Source: an uncultured bacterium (GTDB lineage: Bacteria; Planctomycetota; UBA1135; GCA-002686595). From it: a DNA stretch of 7,175 nucleotides. This document shows, piece by piece, positions 1 to 6,357 of this stretch. The notes beneath the pieces were generated by a model. That model was not told where the DNA came from and searched no databases. It saw only the letters and a list, made by a program, of their open reading frames with translations. The stretch lies in contig CAJXRJ010000390.1 in NCBI GenBank assembly GCA_913058555.1, positions 1 through 7,175 on the forward strand, read 5' to 3'. The stretch's first letter is position 1; each line of letters opens with the position of its first letter. The position numbers were made by a program, and so were the translations under genes.

Positions 1-7
1 CTGCATA

Positions 8-40
8 TCGTCGGCAGCGTCAGATGTGTATAAGAGACAG
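8..40 (+). other. Nextera transposase adapter (sequencing artefact)
   Basis: These 33 bases match the complete Illumina Nextera read-1 adapter, ending in the 19-bp Tn5 mosaic end AGATGTGTATAAGAGACAG at 22-40. It is library-preparation sequence left in the assembly, not part of the genome. The seven bases before it (1-7) are presumably also artefactual. Reading through the mosaic end gives the residues MYKRQ, a familiar false N-terminus in databases, so the ATG at 26 is not a real start codon. Genomic sequence can begin no earlier than 41. Confidence 0.97.
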
Positions 41-208
41 CAGCTGTGGGGCACCAGCCCGCCGCCGGAACTGGTCTCCCTGCTGCCCGGCAAGCCGGAC
101 GATTGGCTCCATGATCTGCAACACAGCCCCCTGGTAAGCCAGAACGGCAGCACACCACTGGTGCTGAACGGCAGCCGCCTTTACCTGCGCCGCAACTGGG
201 CCCGGGAA
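41..208 (+). pseudogene. recD: RecD-like N-terminal fragment, probably chimeric contaminant
   Basis: About 56 codons between the adapter and the dehydrogenase resemble the N-terminal region of RecD, the 5'-3' helicase subunit of RecBCD exonuclease V. The segment STPLVLNGSRLYLRRNW lines up from memory with the E. coli RecD stretch PTPMILCGDRLYLNRMW, and the preceding hydrophilic, tryptophan-containing segment is compatible. It does not look like the NAD-binding domain that should precede the dehydrogenase cysteine. Codon use also differs: 9 of 11 leucines are CTG and 5 of 6 serines are AGC, against 3 of 17 CTG and mostly TCN in the following 230 codons. The likely explanation is a chimeric library fragment or assembly join to foreign enterobacterial-type DNA, in frame by chance. 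The exact junction is uncertain, about 200-225. A genuine gene fusion is unlikely. Confidence 0.55.
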
Positions 209-904
<696 letters not shown>

Positions 905-918
905 CCCGCTGGCGCGGG
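905..918. terminator. small GC hairpin between convergent genes
   Basis: CCCGC-TGGC-GCGGG is a 5-bp stem with a 4-nt loop directly after the dehydrogenase stop codon, in the 39-bp gap between two convergent genes. There is no T-tract on either side, so intrinsic termination is only a possibility suggested by location. Confidence 0.25.
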
Positions 919-943
919 CGGGGCCTCAATGGACCCGCTCACG

Positions 944-1750
944 CTAGCCCGGCTTGACCGCGATCACATCGCAGACAATCGGCGAGAAGAAGAGCGCGTC
1001 CGGATTCTCCTTGAGTGCCTCCCACTCATCGAGGAACTGGAGGCGCTCTTCTCTCGTCATGAGGCCACGTGACAGGAACACTCCGGAGAAGACCGGGAAG
1101 AACACGTCGGCCCACTGGAACACCCCCGAGCCGGGGCCGCCGGCCTTGACGTTGGGCTGGACTTCCAATTCGGTGAACCCCGCCCTGCGCAGGGCCCCGG
1201 GCAAGGCCGCGGCGACCCAGGCGTCGCCGCCGTAGTCCCTGTAGAACTCCCGGGTGCACCGCACGACGCTCTCAAAGCCAGCGCTGCGGGGGAAGACCGA
1301 GATCCCCTCGTGGTTGTAGTCCTGGATCACGACCCGCCCCCCGGGCTTCAGTGATCGGAAGACCTTGGCCGCCGCCGCATCCACATCGCTGAGGAAGCTA
1401 AACACCCAGCGGCTGAACACCAGGTCGTACTCGGCCTCCGGCAGCGCCGCATCCTCGATTCGCTTCTCGATGCGCTCCACCGGGCACGGCCAATCCACTC
1501 CCGAAAGCACCCGGTGCCACACTGGCGACTCATCGAGGCAAGTCAGATGCCCCGAGGGCCCCAGGCGACTCGCTATGTCCTGGGAGACAAACCCAGGTCC
1601 GCATCCCAAGTCCAAGACCTTGGCCCCAGGACCCAGCCCGGCCCGGTCGAGGGCGCCCTCGGTCAGGTCGCGCCAGACCGAGTGCTGGAACTCCAGCCGC
1701 GCGAGTTCGGAGTCATTCGTTCCGAGTAGGTATTCGGGTTCTTGGGACAT
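944..1750 (-). CDS. class I SAM-dependent methyltransferase
   Basis: This 268-aa cytoplasmic enzyme should transfer a methyl group from S-adenosylmethionine to an unknown acceptor. The Rossmann-fold methyltransferase core is clear. Motif I is VLDLGCGPG (residues 45-53). The acidic residue ending strand beta-2 is D73 in LTCLDES and should bind the ribose. YDLVFSRWVFSFL (108-120) is the motif IV region, and LKPGGRVVIQDY (134-145) is the post-core turn and strand typical of UbiE/Methyltransf_11-like enzymes. The C-terminal 110 residues are aromatic-rich (FQWADVFFPVFSGVF) and probably form the substrate cap. The start is well bounded because an in-frame stop lies five codons upstream. No Shine-Dalgarno site sits at normal spacing. 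The gene is divergent from the radical SAM pair, with about 28 bp between starts if the neighbour begins at GTG 1779, so shared control and a joint pathway are plausible. The substrate cannot be read from sequence; small-molecule methylation is likelier than rRNA or DNA methylation because no target-recognition domain is seen. Confidence 0.9.
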   Translation of the reverse strand: MSQEPEYLLGTNDSELARLEFQHSVWRDLTEGALDRAGLGPGAKVLDLGCGPGFVSQDIASRLGPSGHLTCLDESPVWHRVLSGVDWPCPVERIEKRIEDAALPEAEYDLVFSRWVFSFLSDVDAAAAKVFRSLKPGGRVVIQDYNHEGISVFPRSAGFESVVRCTREFYRDYGGDAWVAAALPGALRRAGFTELEVQPNVKAGGPGSGVFQWADVFFPVFSGVFLSRGLMTREERLQFLDEWEALKENPDALFFSPIVCDVIAVKPG

Positions 1751-1763
1751 GGCCCGAGCGTAC

Positions 1764-1769
1764 TATCCT
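1764..1769 (+). promoter_or_regulatory. -10-like TATCCT box for radical SAM gene 1
   Basis: TATCCT lies 9 nt before the GTG at 1779, the spacing expected when transcription begins at or next to the start codon. An overlapping TACTAT (1761-1766) would also fit the TANNNT pattern. No clear TTGACA-like -35 and no ribosome binding site are seen. On the other strand the same bases contain GATAGT, 11 nt before the methyltransferase ATG, so the two divergent promoters may overlap. Confidence 0.4.
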
Positions 1770-1778
1770 GACCCTCCC

Positions 1779-2675
1779 GTGCCCGCCTCAGATTCCACCC
1801 CGCCCGAGGGCGCTGCGCCCAAGCCGCTCACAACCGCCGACCACTCCAGGGACGCGGCGGGGCTCACCTATGTGTATCCCGTCGTGTCCCGACGCGCGAA
1901 AGGGGTCTCCATTGGGATCAACCTGAACCCCAACAACGCGTGCAACTGGGCCTGCGTGTACTGCCAGGTCCCCGGCCTCGTGCGGGGGGCCGCACCGCCC
2001 ATTGACGAGGACCTCCTCGAGGTCGAGCTCCGGGAGTTCCTGACCCTCGTGCAGACCGATCGCTGGATGACGGACCACGTACCCGAGGGGTCCAGGCGTC
2101 TGAACGATATCGCGCTCTCAGGGAACGGCGAGCCGACGACCGCCGCGGGGTTTGACCGCATTGTGGACCGTATCCTGCGCGTCAGGAGCACGCTCCCCGA
2201 GCCCGTTCGGAGGGATCTGCGGACGGTGCTCATCACCAATGGCTCCCAGGTGCACCGGCCCGAAGTCGCCGCTGGGCTCGTGACCATGTCGGAGGCAGCT
2301 GGCGAGGTCTGGTTCAAGATCGACCGCATCGGACCGGAAGCGCGGGCGGAAATCAACGGGACCAAGGGTACGGACGAGGGGCTAGCGGATCGCCTGAGGA
2401 TCGCTGCCAAGGCCTGCCCCACGAAAGTCCAAACCTGCATGTTTAAGCTCGACGGAAACCCGCCGAGCCCCGGAGAGGTCGAAGCGTACATCGCGTTCCT
2501 CGAGGCTCAGGTCCAGGCTGAAGTCCCCCTCGCCGGGGTGCTCCTGTATGGGCTCGCACGACCCTCCGAACAACCCGCGGCCCATCGGCTGGGACGGCTC
2601 GAGCCCGCCTGGCTGGAGCGCCTCGGCGACGACGTTCGAGCTCGGACCGGCCTCCACGTATCGGTGCACCCATGA
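1779..2675 (+). CDS. radical SAM protein 1, wyosine-synthase-like (COG0731-type)
   Basis: Radical SAM enzymes use a [4Fe-4S] cluster to cleave S-adenosylmethionine into a 5'-deoxyadenosyl radical. The cluster ligands are the CX3CX2C motif CNWACVYC (C55, C59, C62 counting from GTG 1779). The second core motif, ALSGNGEPT (113-120), is the SAM amino-group contact (the GGE position in other members). ITNGSQVHRPEV, EVWFKID and GVLLYGLARPSEQP follow the order of the partial TIM barrel. The nearest large family I recognise is the TYW1/tRNA-wyosine-synthase-like group (COG0731), but without the flavodoxin domain, and bacteria generally lack wyosine, so the substrate is unknown. There are no cysteines after C220, so a C-terminal SPASM or twitch auxiliary-cluster domain is absent. 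The start is uncertain: GTG 1779 (298 aa) is preferred because of the upstream TANNNT box, while ATG 1749 (308 aa) would overlap the divergent methyltransferase start. The first 25-30 residues are polar and proline-rich, probably disordered. The 3' end overlaps the next gene by 4 bp. Confidence 0.9.
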   Translation: MPASDSTPPEGAAPKPLTTADHSRDAAGLTYVYPVVSRRAKGVSIGINLNPNNACNWACVYCQVPGLVRGAAPPIDEDLLEVELREFLTLVQTDRWMTDHVPEGSRRLNDIALSGNGEPTTAAGFDRIVDRILRVRSTLPEPVRRDLRTVLITNGSQVHRPEVAAGLVTMSEAAGEVWFKIDRIGPEARAEINGTKGTDEGLADRLRIAAKACPTKVQTCMFKLDGNPPSPGEVEAYIAFLEAQVQAEVPLAGVLLYGLARPSEQPAAHRLGRLEPAWLERLGDDVRARTGLHVSVHP

Positions 2676-3610
2676 CTCCCATCGGCAACGACAGCGGCCC
2701 CAGCGGAGACCGCGGCAGAGATCCCGGAGGAGATCACAGCGGAAACCAATGCGGGCCAAACGGCCCCTCACTCTCCCCCGCCGATCACGACCGGAAGCGC
2801 CACGAACGCGACCTCGTGTACCCGGTCTTGTCGAGACGGGCCGGCGGCCTGAGCGTAGGCATCAACCTCAACCCCGGGCGGGAATGCAACTGGGCCTGCG
2901 CCTATTGCGAGGTGGACGGACTCGTACGCGGGACCCCCGGCCCTGTGGACATCGAGAAGCTCTCCGAAGAGCTCGACGAGGTCCTGCTGGAAGCACGCAC
3001 CGGAAGATGGGACACCGAGGACGGGCCCCGGGGTGCGGCCGCGGTGCGGGACATTTCTATCGCAGGAGATGGCGAACCGACGCTGTCGCCGGTGCTCGCC
3101 GAGGCCATCGACGCTGTCGCCGGGGCCCGCGCGCGCCACGGGCTCACGGACACCTGCGACCTGGTCATCATCACCAATGGCAGCCGCGTCCACAGGCCCG
3201 AGGTCCTCGCGGCCTTGGGGGCTTTCGGGGGCCACGGCGGCAAACTCTGGTTCAAGCTCGATGTGTGCACCCCGGTCGATGCGGAGTTCATGAACGGCGC
3301 GCCTTTTGTCCGCGACCGCGTCCTCGAGAATCTGAAGACCGCGGCCGCAGCCGCCCCCACCTGGATTCAATCCATGGCGCTCGCGATCGACGGCCGCGGC
3401 CCAAGCGAGGCCGCCGTGGAGCACGTGAAGTCGATCCTCGTGAACGCGAACGCGGCGGGGGCCGATCTCCAGGGAGTCCTGCTCTACGGCCTGGCCCGCC
3501 CCTCCCATCAACCCGGGGCCGATCGCCTCTCCGCCCTCGACCCCAAGGAGCTCGCGAAAGTTGCCCAGGCCCTCCGGGCGTCGGGGCTCCCCGTGTCCGC
3601 GTTCGTTTGA
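2672..3610 (+). CDS. radical SAM protein 2, tandem paralogue of protein 1
   Basis: This 312-aa protein has the same architecture as its upstream neighbour and is clearly a paralogue. CNWACAYC supplies cluster ligands C72, C76 and C79. AGDGEPT (131-137) is the SAM-contact motif, with D where protein 1 has N. IITNGSRVHRPEV, KLWFKLD and GVLLYGLARPSHQP match the same blocks in protein 1. No auxiliary-cluster cysteines occur in the C-terminal third. The first 45 residues (TPIGNDSGPSG and on) are Gly/Ser/Asp-rich, likely disordered, and unrelated to the tail of protein 1. The start ATG overlaps the upstream stop as ATGA and has no ribosome binding site, so translation is probably coupled and the two proteins made together. 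The pair could act as a heterodimer or on related substrates. Outside the core motifs the two differ considerably, so this is an old duplication, not recent copying. The reaction is unknown. Confidence 0.9.
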   Translation: MTPIGNDSGPSGDRGRDPGGDHSGNQCGPNGPSLSPADHDRKRHERDLVYPVLSRRAGGLSVGINLNPGRECNWACAYCEVDGLVRGTPGPVDIEKLSEELDEVLLEARTGRWDTEDGPRGAAAVRDISIAGDGEPTLSPVLAEAIDAVAGARARHGLTDTCDLVIITNGSRVHRPEVLAALGAFGGHGGKLWFKLDVCTPVDAEFMNGAPFVRDRVLENLKTAAAAAPTWIQSMALAIDGRGPSEAAVEHVKSILVNANAAGADLQGVLLYGLARPSHQPGADRLSALDPKELAKVAQALRASGLPVSAFV

Positions 3611-3676
3611 CCGCCTTCGGTACGGCCCGCACAAAGGACTCGGATCCGACGACGCCCCGGGCTACCCTCGGCCCCA
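3611..3676 (+). promoter_or_regulatory. spacer with -10-like TACCCT box for ankyrin gene
   Basis: This 66-bp gap contains TACCCT at 3663-3668, exactly 8 nt before the ATG at 3677. No purine-rich ribosome binding site intervenes, so a leaderless transcript is likely. The start of the gap forms a short ACCG-CCTT-CGGT hairpin (3610-3621) that is too weak to call a terminator. No convincing -35 element is seen. Confidence 0.4.
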
Positions 3677-4414
3677 ATGGACCTTCCCATGCCAGAAGAG
3701 ATGAGCTCTGTCCCGACAGAAGCGGGCCCCCTTCCTGAGCCCTCTCCCGGGTCCCAGGCCAGAGAATCGAGCCCAGCTCCGGCCTCCGCCCTCGACGCCC
3801 TTCAGGCGGCCGTTCGGTTCGGCGACGAGGCCCGTTGCGTGGAGATCCTCTCCGATAATCCGGCCCTCGCCCACGCCCCCTCGAAGCGCGGAGGCTCCCT
3901 CGCCCTCGAGGCCTACGAGCGCGAGCTCCCCGGAGCCGCCGAAGCGATCATGCGCGCCCGGCAGAACGGCCTGGACCTCGATGTCCATGAAGCCGCCGCC
4001 ATGGGCCTCCCCAACGGCGTGCGCGCCGCACTGACGGAGGATCCCTTGGCGTTTGAGTCCCCGGGGCCCGCGGGCTTCTTCCCCCTGCACCGCGCTGCCT
4101 ACCGCGGCCACGTGGACGCCGCCATGTTCCTCCTGGAGGCCGGGGCCGAGCCCAGCGCACGCTCGGAGAACGGCGCCCGTCTCACGCCCCTGCACAGCGC
4201 CGTTGCGGGCATGGCGCGCTTTGGGGATGAGACCAAGGGGCTGGCGACCATCCGGCTCCTGCTCGCCGCGGGCGCCGACGCCGCGGCCGAGATGGAGGGC
4301 GGCTGGACCCCTTGGGCCGCCGCGGAGCGCGACGGTCTCCTGTCCGCCTCGTCTATCCTCAGGACCGAGGACAACGATCCGGAGCCGGACTCCCCCGTCG
4401 ATCCAGCGCAGTAG
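3677..4414 (+). CDS. ankyrin-repeat protein
   Basis: A 245-aa protein with an ankyrin solenoid, a fold that binds other proteins and has no catalytic activity of its own. Residues 1-38 are Pro/Ser/Glu-rich and likely disordered. A divergent first repeat runs from about 39 (LDALQAAVRFGDEARCVEILSD). Another begins near 100 (DVHEAAAMGLPNGVRAALTEDP). The best repeat is 134-166 (FFPLHRAAYRGHVDAAMFLLEAGAEP). The next starts at 169 (LTPLHSAVAG) and carries an insertion before TIRLLLAAGAD. A final half repeat, WTPWAAAERDG, caps the array at 210-220. The acidic C-terminal tail is short. There is no signal peptide or transmembrane segment, so it should be cytoplasmic. Start chosen for the TACCCT box 8 nt upstream; ATGs at 3689 and 3701 are alternatives. 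Its partner is unknown, and it is separated from both neighbours by promoter-containing gaps, so a functional link to the radical SAM genes is not shown. Confidence 0.88.
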   Translation: MDLPMPEEMSSVPTEAGPLPEPSPGSQARESSPAPASALDALQAAVRFGDEARCVEILSDNPALAHAPSKRGGSLALEAYERELPGAAEAIMRARQNGLDLDVHEAAAMGLPNGVRAALTEDPLAFESPGPAGFFPLHRAAYRGHVDAAMFLLEAGAEPSARSENGARLTPLHSAVAGMARFGDETKGLATIRLLLAAGADAAAEMEGGWTPWAAAERDGLLSASSILRTEDNDPEPDSPVDPAQ

Positions 4415-4428
4415 GTCACGGTCGCAAT

Positions 4429-4451
4429 CCCCTCGCTACGGCCGCAAGGGG
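4429..4451 (+). terminator. possible hairpin after ankyrin gene
   Basis: CCCCT (4429-4433) pairs with AGGGG (4447-4451) around a 13-nt loop, 15 bp after the ankyrin stop codon. Two further G-C pairs are possible inside after one mismatch. There is no T-tract, so it may be a transcript-end stabilising structure or nothing. Confidence 0.3.
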
Positions 4452-4455
4452 AGAC

Positions 4456-4493
4456 GCGCCGCTCCGGTGAAGCTCCCCATCACCCAGCGGCGC
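4456..4493. repeat. large imperfect inverted repeat upstream of 613-aa gene
   Basis: GCGCCGCT (4456-4463) is perfectly complementary to AGCGGCGC (4486-4493). Inside, GGTGA (4466-4470) pairs with TCACC (4480-4484) around a 9-nt loop, separated from the outer arms by a small 2/1-nt internal loop. This gives 13 base pairs in total. It ends 8 bp before the TAGGAT box and covers where a -35 would be, so it could be an operator or a terminator lacking a T-tract. If transcription starts near 4516 it is not part of the downstream mRNA. Confidence 0.6.
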
Positions 4494-4501
4494 AGCAGCC
4501 G

Positions 4502-4507
4502 TAGGAT
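4502..4507 (+). promoter_or_regulatory. -10-like TAGGAT box for 613-aa gene
   Basis: TAGGAT lies 8 nt before the ATG at 4516, the same spacing as TACCCT before the ankyrin gene. Alternatively, the AGGA inside it (4503-4506), 9 nt from the ATG, could be a weak Shine-Dalgarno site; the two readings cannot be separated here. Confidence 0.35.
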
Positions 4508-4515
4508 GATCCACC

Positions 4516-6357
4516 ATGACTCGCTCGCTCCTTGCTATCGCCCTCCTGCTGACGGGGGCGGGGGTCTATTGGCTGACTCGCACTCCCCACGACTCCCTCG
4601 GACTCGACCCGTCCCTGCCAGTTCCATCAACCCTCGCACCGGGACCCGGGGGCACCGGGGGCATCGGCCTCGTGATGCCCGATGATGTGGCGTCGCGTGG
4701 GGCGCTCCCACAGGACGTTCGAGTGGCGGCACTGCCCACGGCAGATCGACTGCAGCTTGCGCCGCTCCGTGCGCTGGTCATCGACGGGCACCGCAGCGAG
4801 CCTGCTCCCTTCGTGACCCTCCAGGTGATCGATCGCAACGGCGTCGAGTCCACGGTCACCTCGGACGCGGAGGGCCGCGTGCGTTCGAACGACTATGTGG
4901 CCAGCGGATTGGGCGAGGTACGGGTAGTGGAGGGACTTGGCGCACCGGTTTTCCCGAACCCAAAGGAAGCCGAGCCGTACCAAGCGTTTGTAGGCATTCG
5001 CGACCAGGCCCTGCTGTCCGCCCTGCGCCCTCGGTATTCCGTCTCCATCGGTACGGCTAGGAACCAGCCCGATGAGTGGATAATCGAGAGTTCCCGCCTC
5101 GTGCCCCTTCAGCTGATGGGCCTACCGCCGAACGCCAGCGAGGTGCGCGCCCTGTTCGGCCCCACAGGCCAGGGCACCTACGAAGCCCGATTCCTGGGCG
5201 CGGTTGACGCCATTCATGACGCTCGGGGACAGCGCTGCGATTTGGGCTCACCGGACGGTAGCGCCACCCACCTGCTAGAGCTTCGCTTGCTGAGCAACAA
5301 CGAGCTCCGGCGAATGCTGAACGGCAATGTCAGGCACCTGAGCCCCACCCAGGGGCTGCGCCCGGAGAGCGAAATCGAGGGCATGTCGGACTGGAACGCC
5401 CCCAAGGCTCACCTGCCCTCCGACCAGCGCGCACTCGCGATGCAAGCGCGCACCGAGTCCTCGTTCTTCGTGGGATTCAGGAAACCGAGGATGCTACCAG
5501 CTGTCTGGGACCGTCCCCTCGTGATCCCCATGCATAAGATCGTGGAGCTCGACCCCGACAAGGTTCGCAAGGACTTCGAAACGAGGTTTCCGATACCCAT
5601 CGCGGCGCGCTTTTTCGCTGACTGGAACGTCTTCCAGGCCCGGCGGAATGCCGCCGTTCGCCAGGAGCCCATTGCCTGGCCTGGGGCGATCGAGGGCCGC
5701 GTGACCAGCCAATCCAAGTCATTCCGCCGTGGCGTGGAGATGAAGCTTCGCGCCGTGGAGCCGCCCCTTCCCGCGTGGCGGGACTACAGCGCGCACGTCA
5801 AATGGAAGGTCGTCGACGGAATGGCCATCGGAAGCTATCGATTCAACAACGTCCCGCCGGGGGAGTTCTGGCTCGAGGCCAAACCTTCGGGCCTTGAAGA
5901 AAGCACTCCGCACCGCCAGCCCATACGCGTCTCCTCTAGCGATGGGCTTTTACGAGCCGGCGGGGTCGAGGTCCAGGACACGGAAGATCGCCGATCCTTG
6001 CGGGTGTACGTCAGCGGCGGGCAAAGCCACCCCATCAAGAGCATCGATGCGACGCTCGCCATTCAGATTCAAGGCGCCGAGCGCGTGGTTTCGCGGCTCT
6101 TCGCGCCCACGGAACGGGATGAAGCGGGCGCACTGCTGATCACCGATCGATTGCCAGCGGGGGCGCCGTTTTCACTGATCCTGAAGTCCCCTGGGTACAT
6201 GCCCGCGGAGCTTCGGCAGACCGACTTCGAAGCGGTCGAAGGCGGCTACTCCGCCACCCTTCGCTTCACCGTCGATCCGACCTATCGCCGCCCCATGGGT
6301 TCCCTGGATCCAGACGAAATCGAACCCGGGAACCTGCTGCCAGGGCGACGGCGATGA
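4516..6357 (+). CDS. membrane-anchored protein with carboxypeptidase-regulatory-like domain, function unknown
   Basis: I do not recognise this 613-aa protein as a named family. Residues 4-20 (SLLAIALLLTGAGVYWL) form one hydrophobic segment after a single arginine, with no clear cleavage site or lipobox, so it is probably a signal anchor with the rest outside the cytoplasmic membrane. A Pro/Gly-rich linker (about 27-60) follows. Residues about 98-140 (VTLQVIDRNGVESTVTSDAEGRV) look like a beta-sandwich of the Ig-like or carboxypeptidase-regulatory type. The clearest such domain is about 389-460, starting GAIEGRVTSQSK and ending YRFNNVPPGEFWLEAKPSG (Y441, G449), the pattern of CarboxypepD_reg-like folds. 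A third beta-rich region follows to about 585 (APFSLILKSPGYMPAELRQ). No catalytic motif is visible. The middle (200-385) resembles nothing I know. The stop overlaps the next start as ATGA, so the two are probably co-translated. Structural or binding roles at the cell surface are plausible but unproven. Confidence 0.85.
   Translation: MTRSLLAIALLLTGAGVYWLTRTPHDSLGLDPSLPVPSTLAPGPGGTGGIGLVMPDDVASRGALPQDVRVAALPTADRLQLAPLRALVIDGHRSEPAPFVTLQVIDRNGVESTVTSDAEGRVRSNDYVASGLGEVRVVEGLGAPVFPNPKEAEPYQAFVGIRDQALLSALRPRYSVSIGTARNQPDEWIIESSRLVPLQLMGLPPNASEVRALFGPTGQGTYEARFLGAVDAIHDARGQRCDLGSPDGSATHLLELRLLSNNELRRMLNGNVRHLSPTQGLRPESEIEGMSDWNAPKAHLPSDQRALAMQARTESSFFVGFRKPRMLPAVWDRPLVIPMHKIVELDPDKVRKDFETRFPIPIAARFFADWNVFQARRNAAVRQEPIAWPGAIEGRVTSQSKSFRRGVEMKLRAVEPPLPAWRDYSAHVKWKVVDGMAIGSYRFNNVPPGEFWLEAKPSGLEESTPHRQPIRVSSSDGLLRAGGVEVQDTEDRRSLRVYVSGGQSHPIKSIDATLAIQIQGAERVVSRLFAPTERDEAGALLITDRLPAGAPFSLILKSPGYMPAELRQTDFEAVEGGYSATLRFTVDPTYRRPMGSLDPDEIEPGNLLPGRRR

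Noticed and set aside
1365..1778. Upstream extension of radical SAM gene 1 to an ATG at 1365 (436 aa)
   Set aside because: The extra residues are encoded antisense to the methyltransferase, are Ser/Arg-rich and lack homology to radical SAM N-termini. The start is better placed at GTG 1779 or ATG 1749.
1779..3610. A peptide-modifying (RiPP) radical SAM cluster
   Set aside because: There are no SPASM or twitch cysteines in the C-termini, no small precursor-like gene nearby, and no peptide-recognition domain.
1779..3610. One gene split by a frameshift at 2672
   Set aside because: Each half is a complete radical SAM protein with its own CX3CX2C and C-terminal motifs. The overlap is a normal ATGA junction between tandem paralogues.
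2768..3634. Minus-strand open frame of 288 codons
   Set aside because: It lies antisense to radical SAM gene 2, with low-complexity Gly/Val/Arg composition and no recognisable domain. Shadow frame.
2548..3738. Long plus-strand open frame of 396 codons overlapping both the radical SAM genes and the ankyrin start
   Set aside because: Its translation is dominated by Arg, Pro and Gly, with no family motif, and it runs out of frame across clear radical SAM motifs. It is a GC-rich shadow frame.
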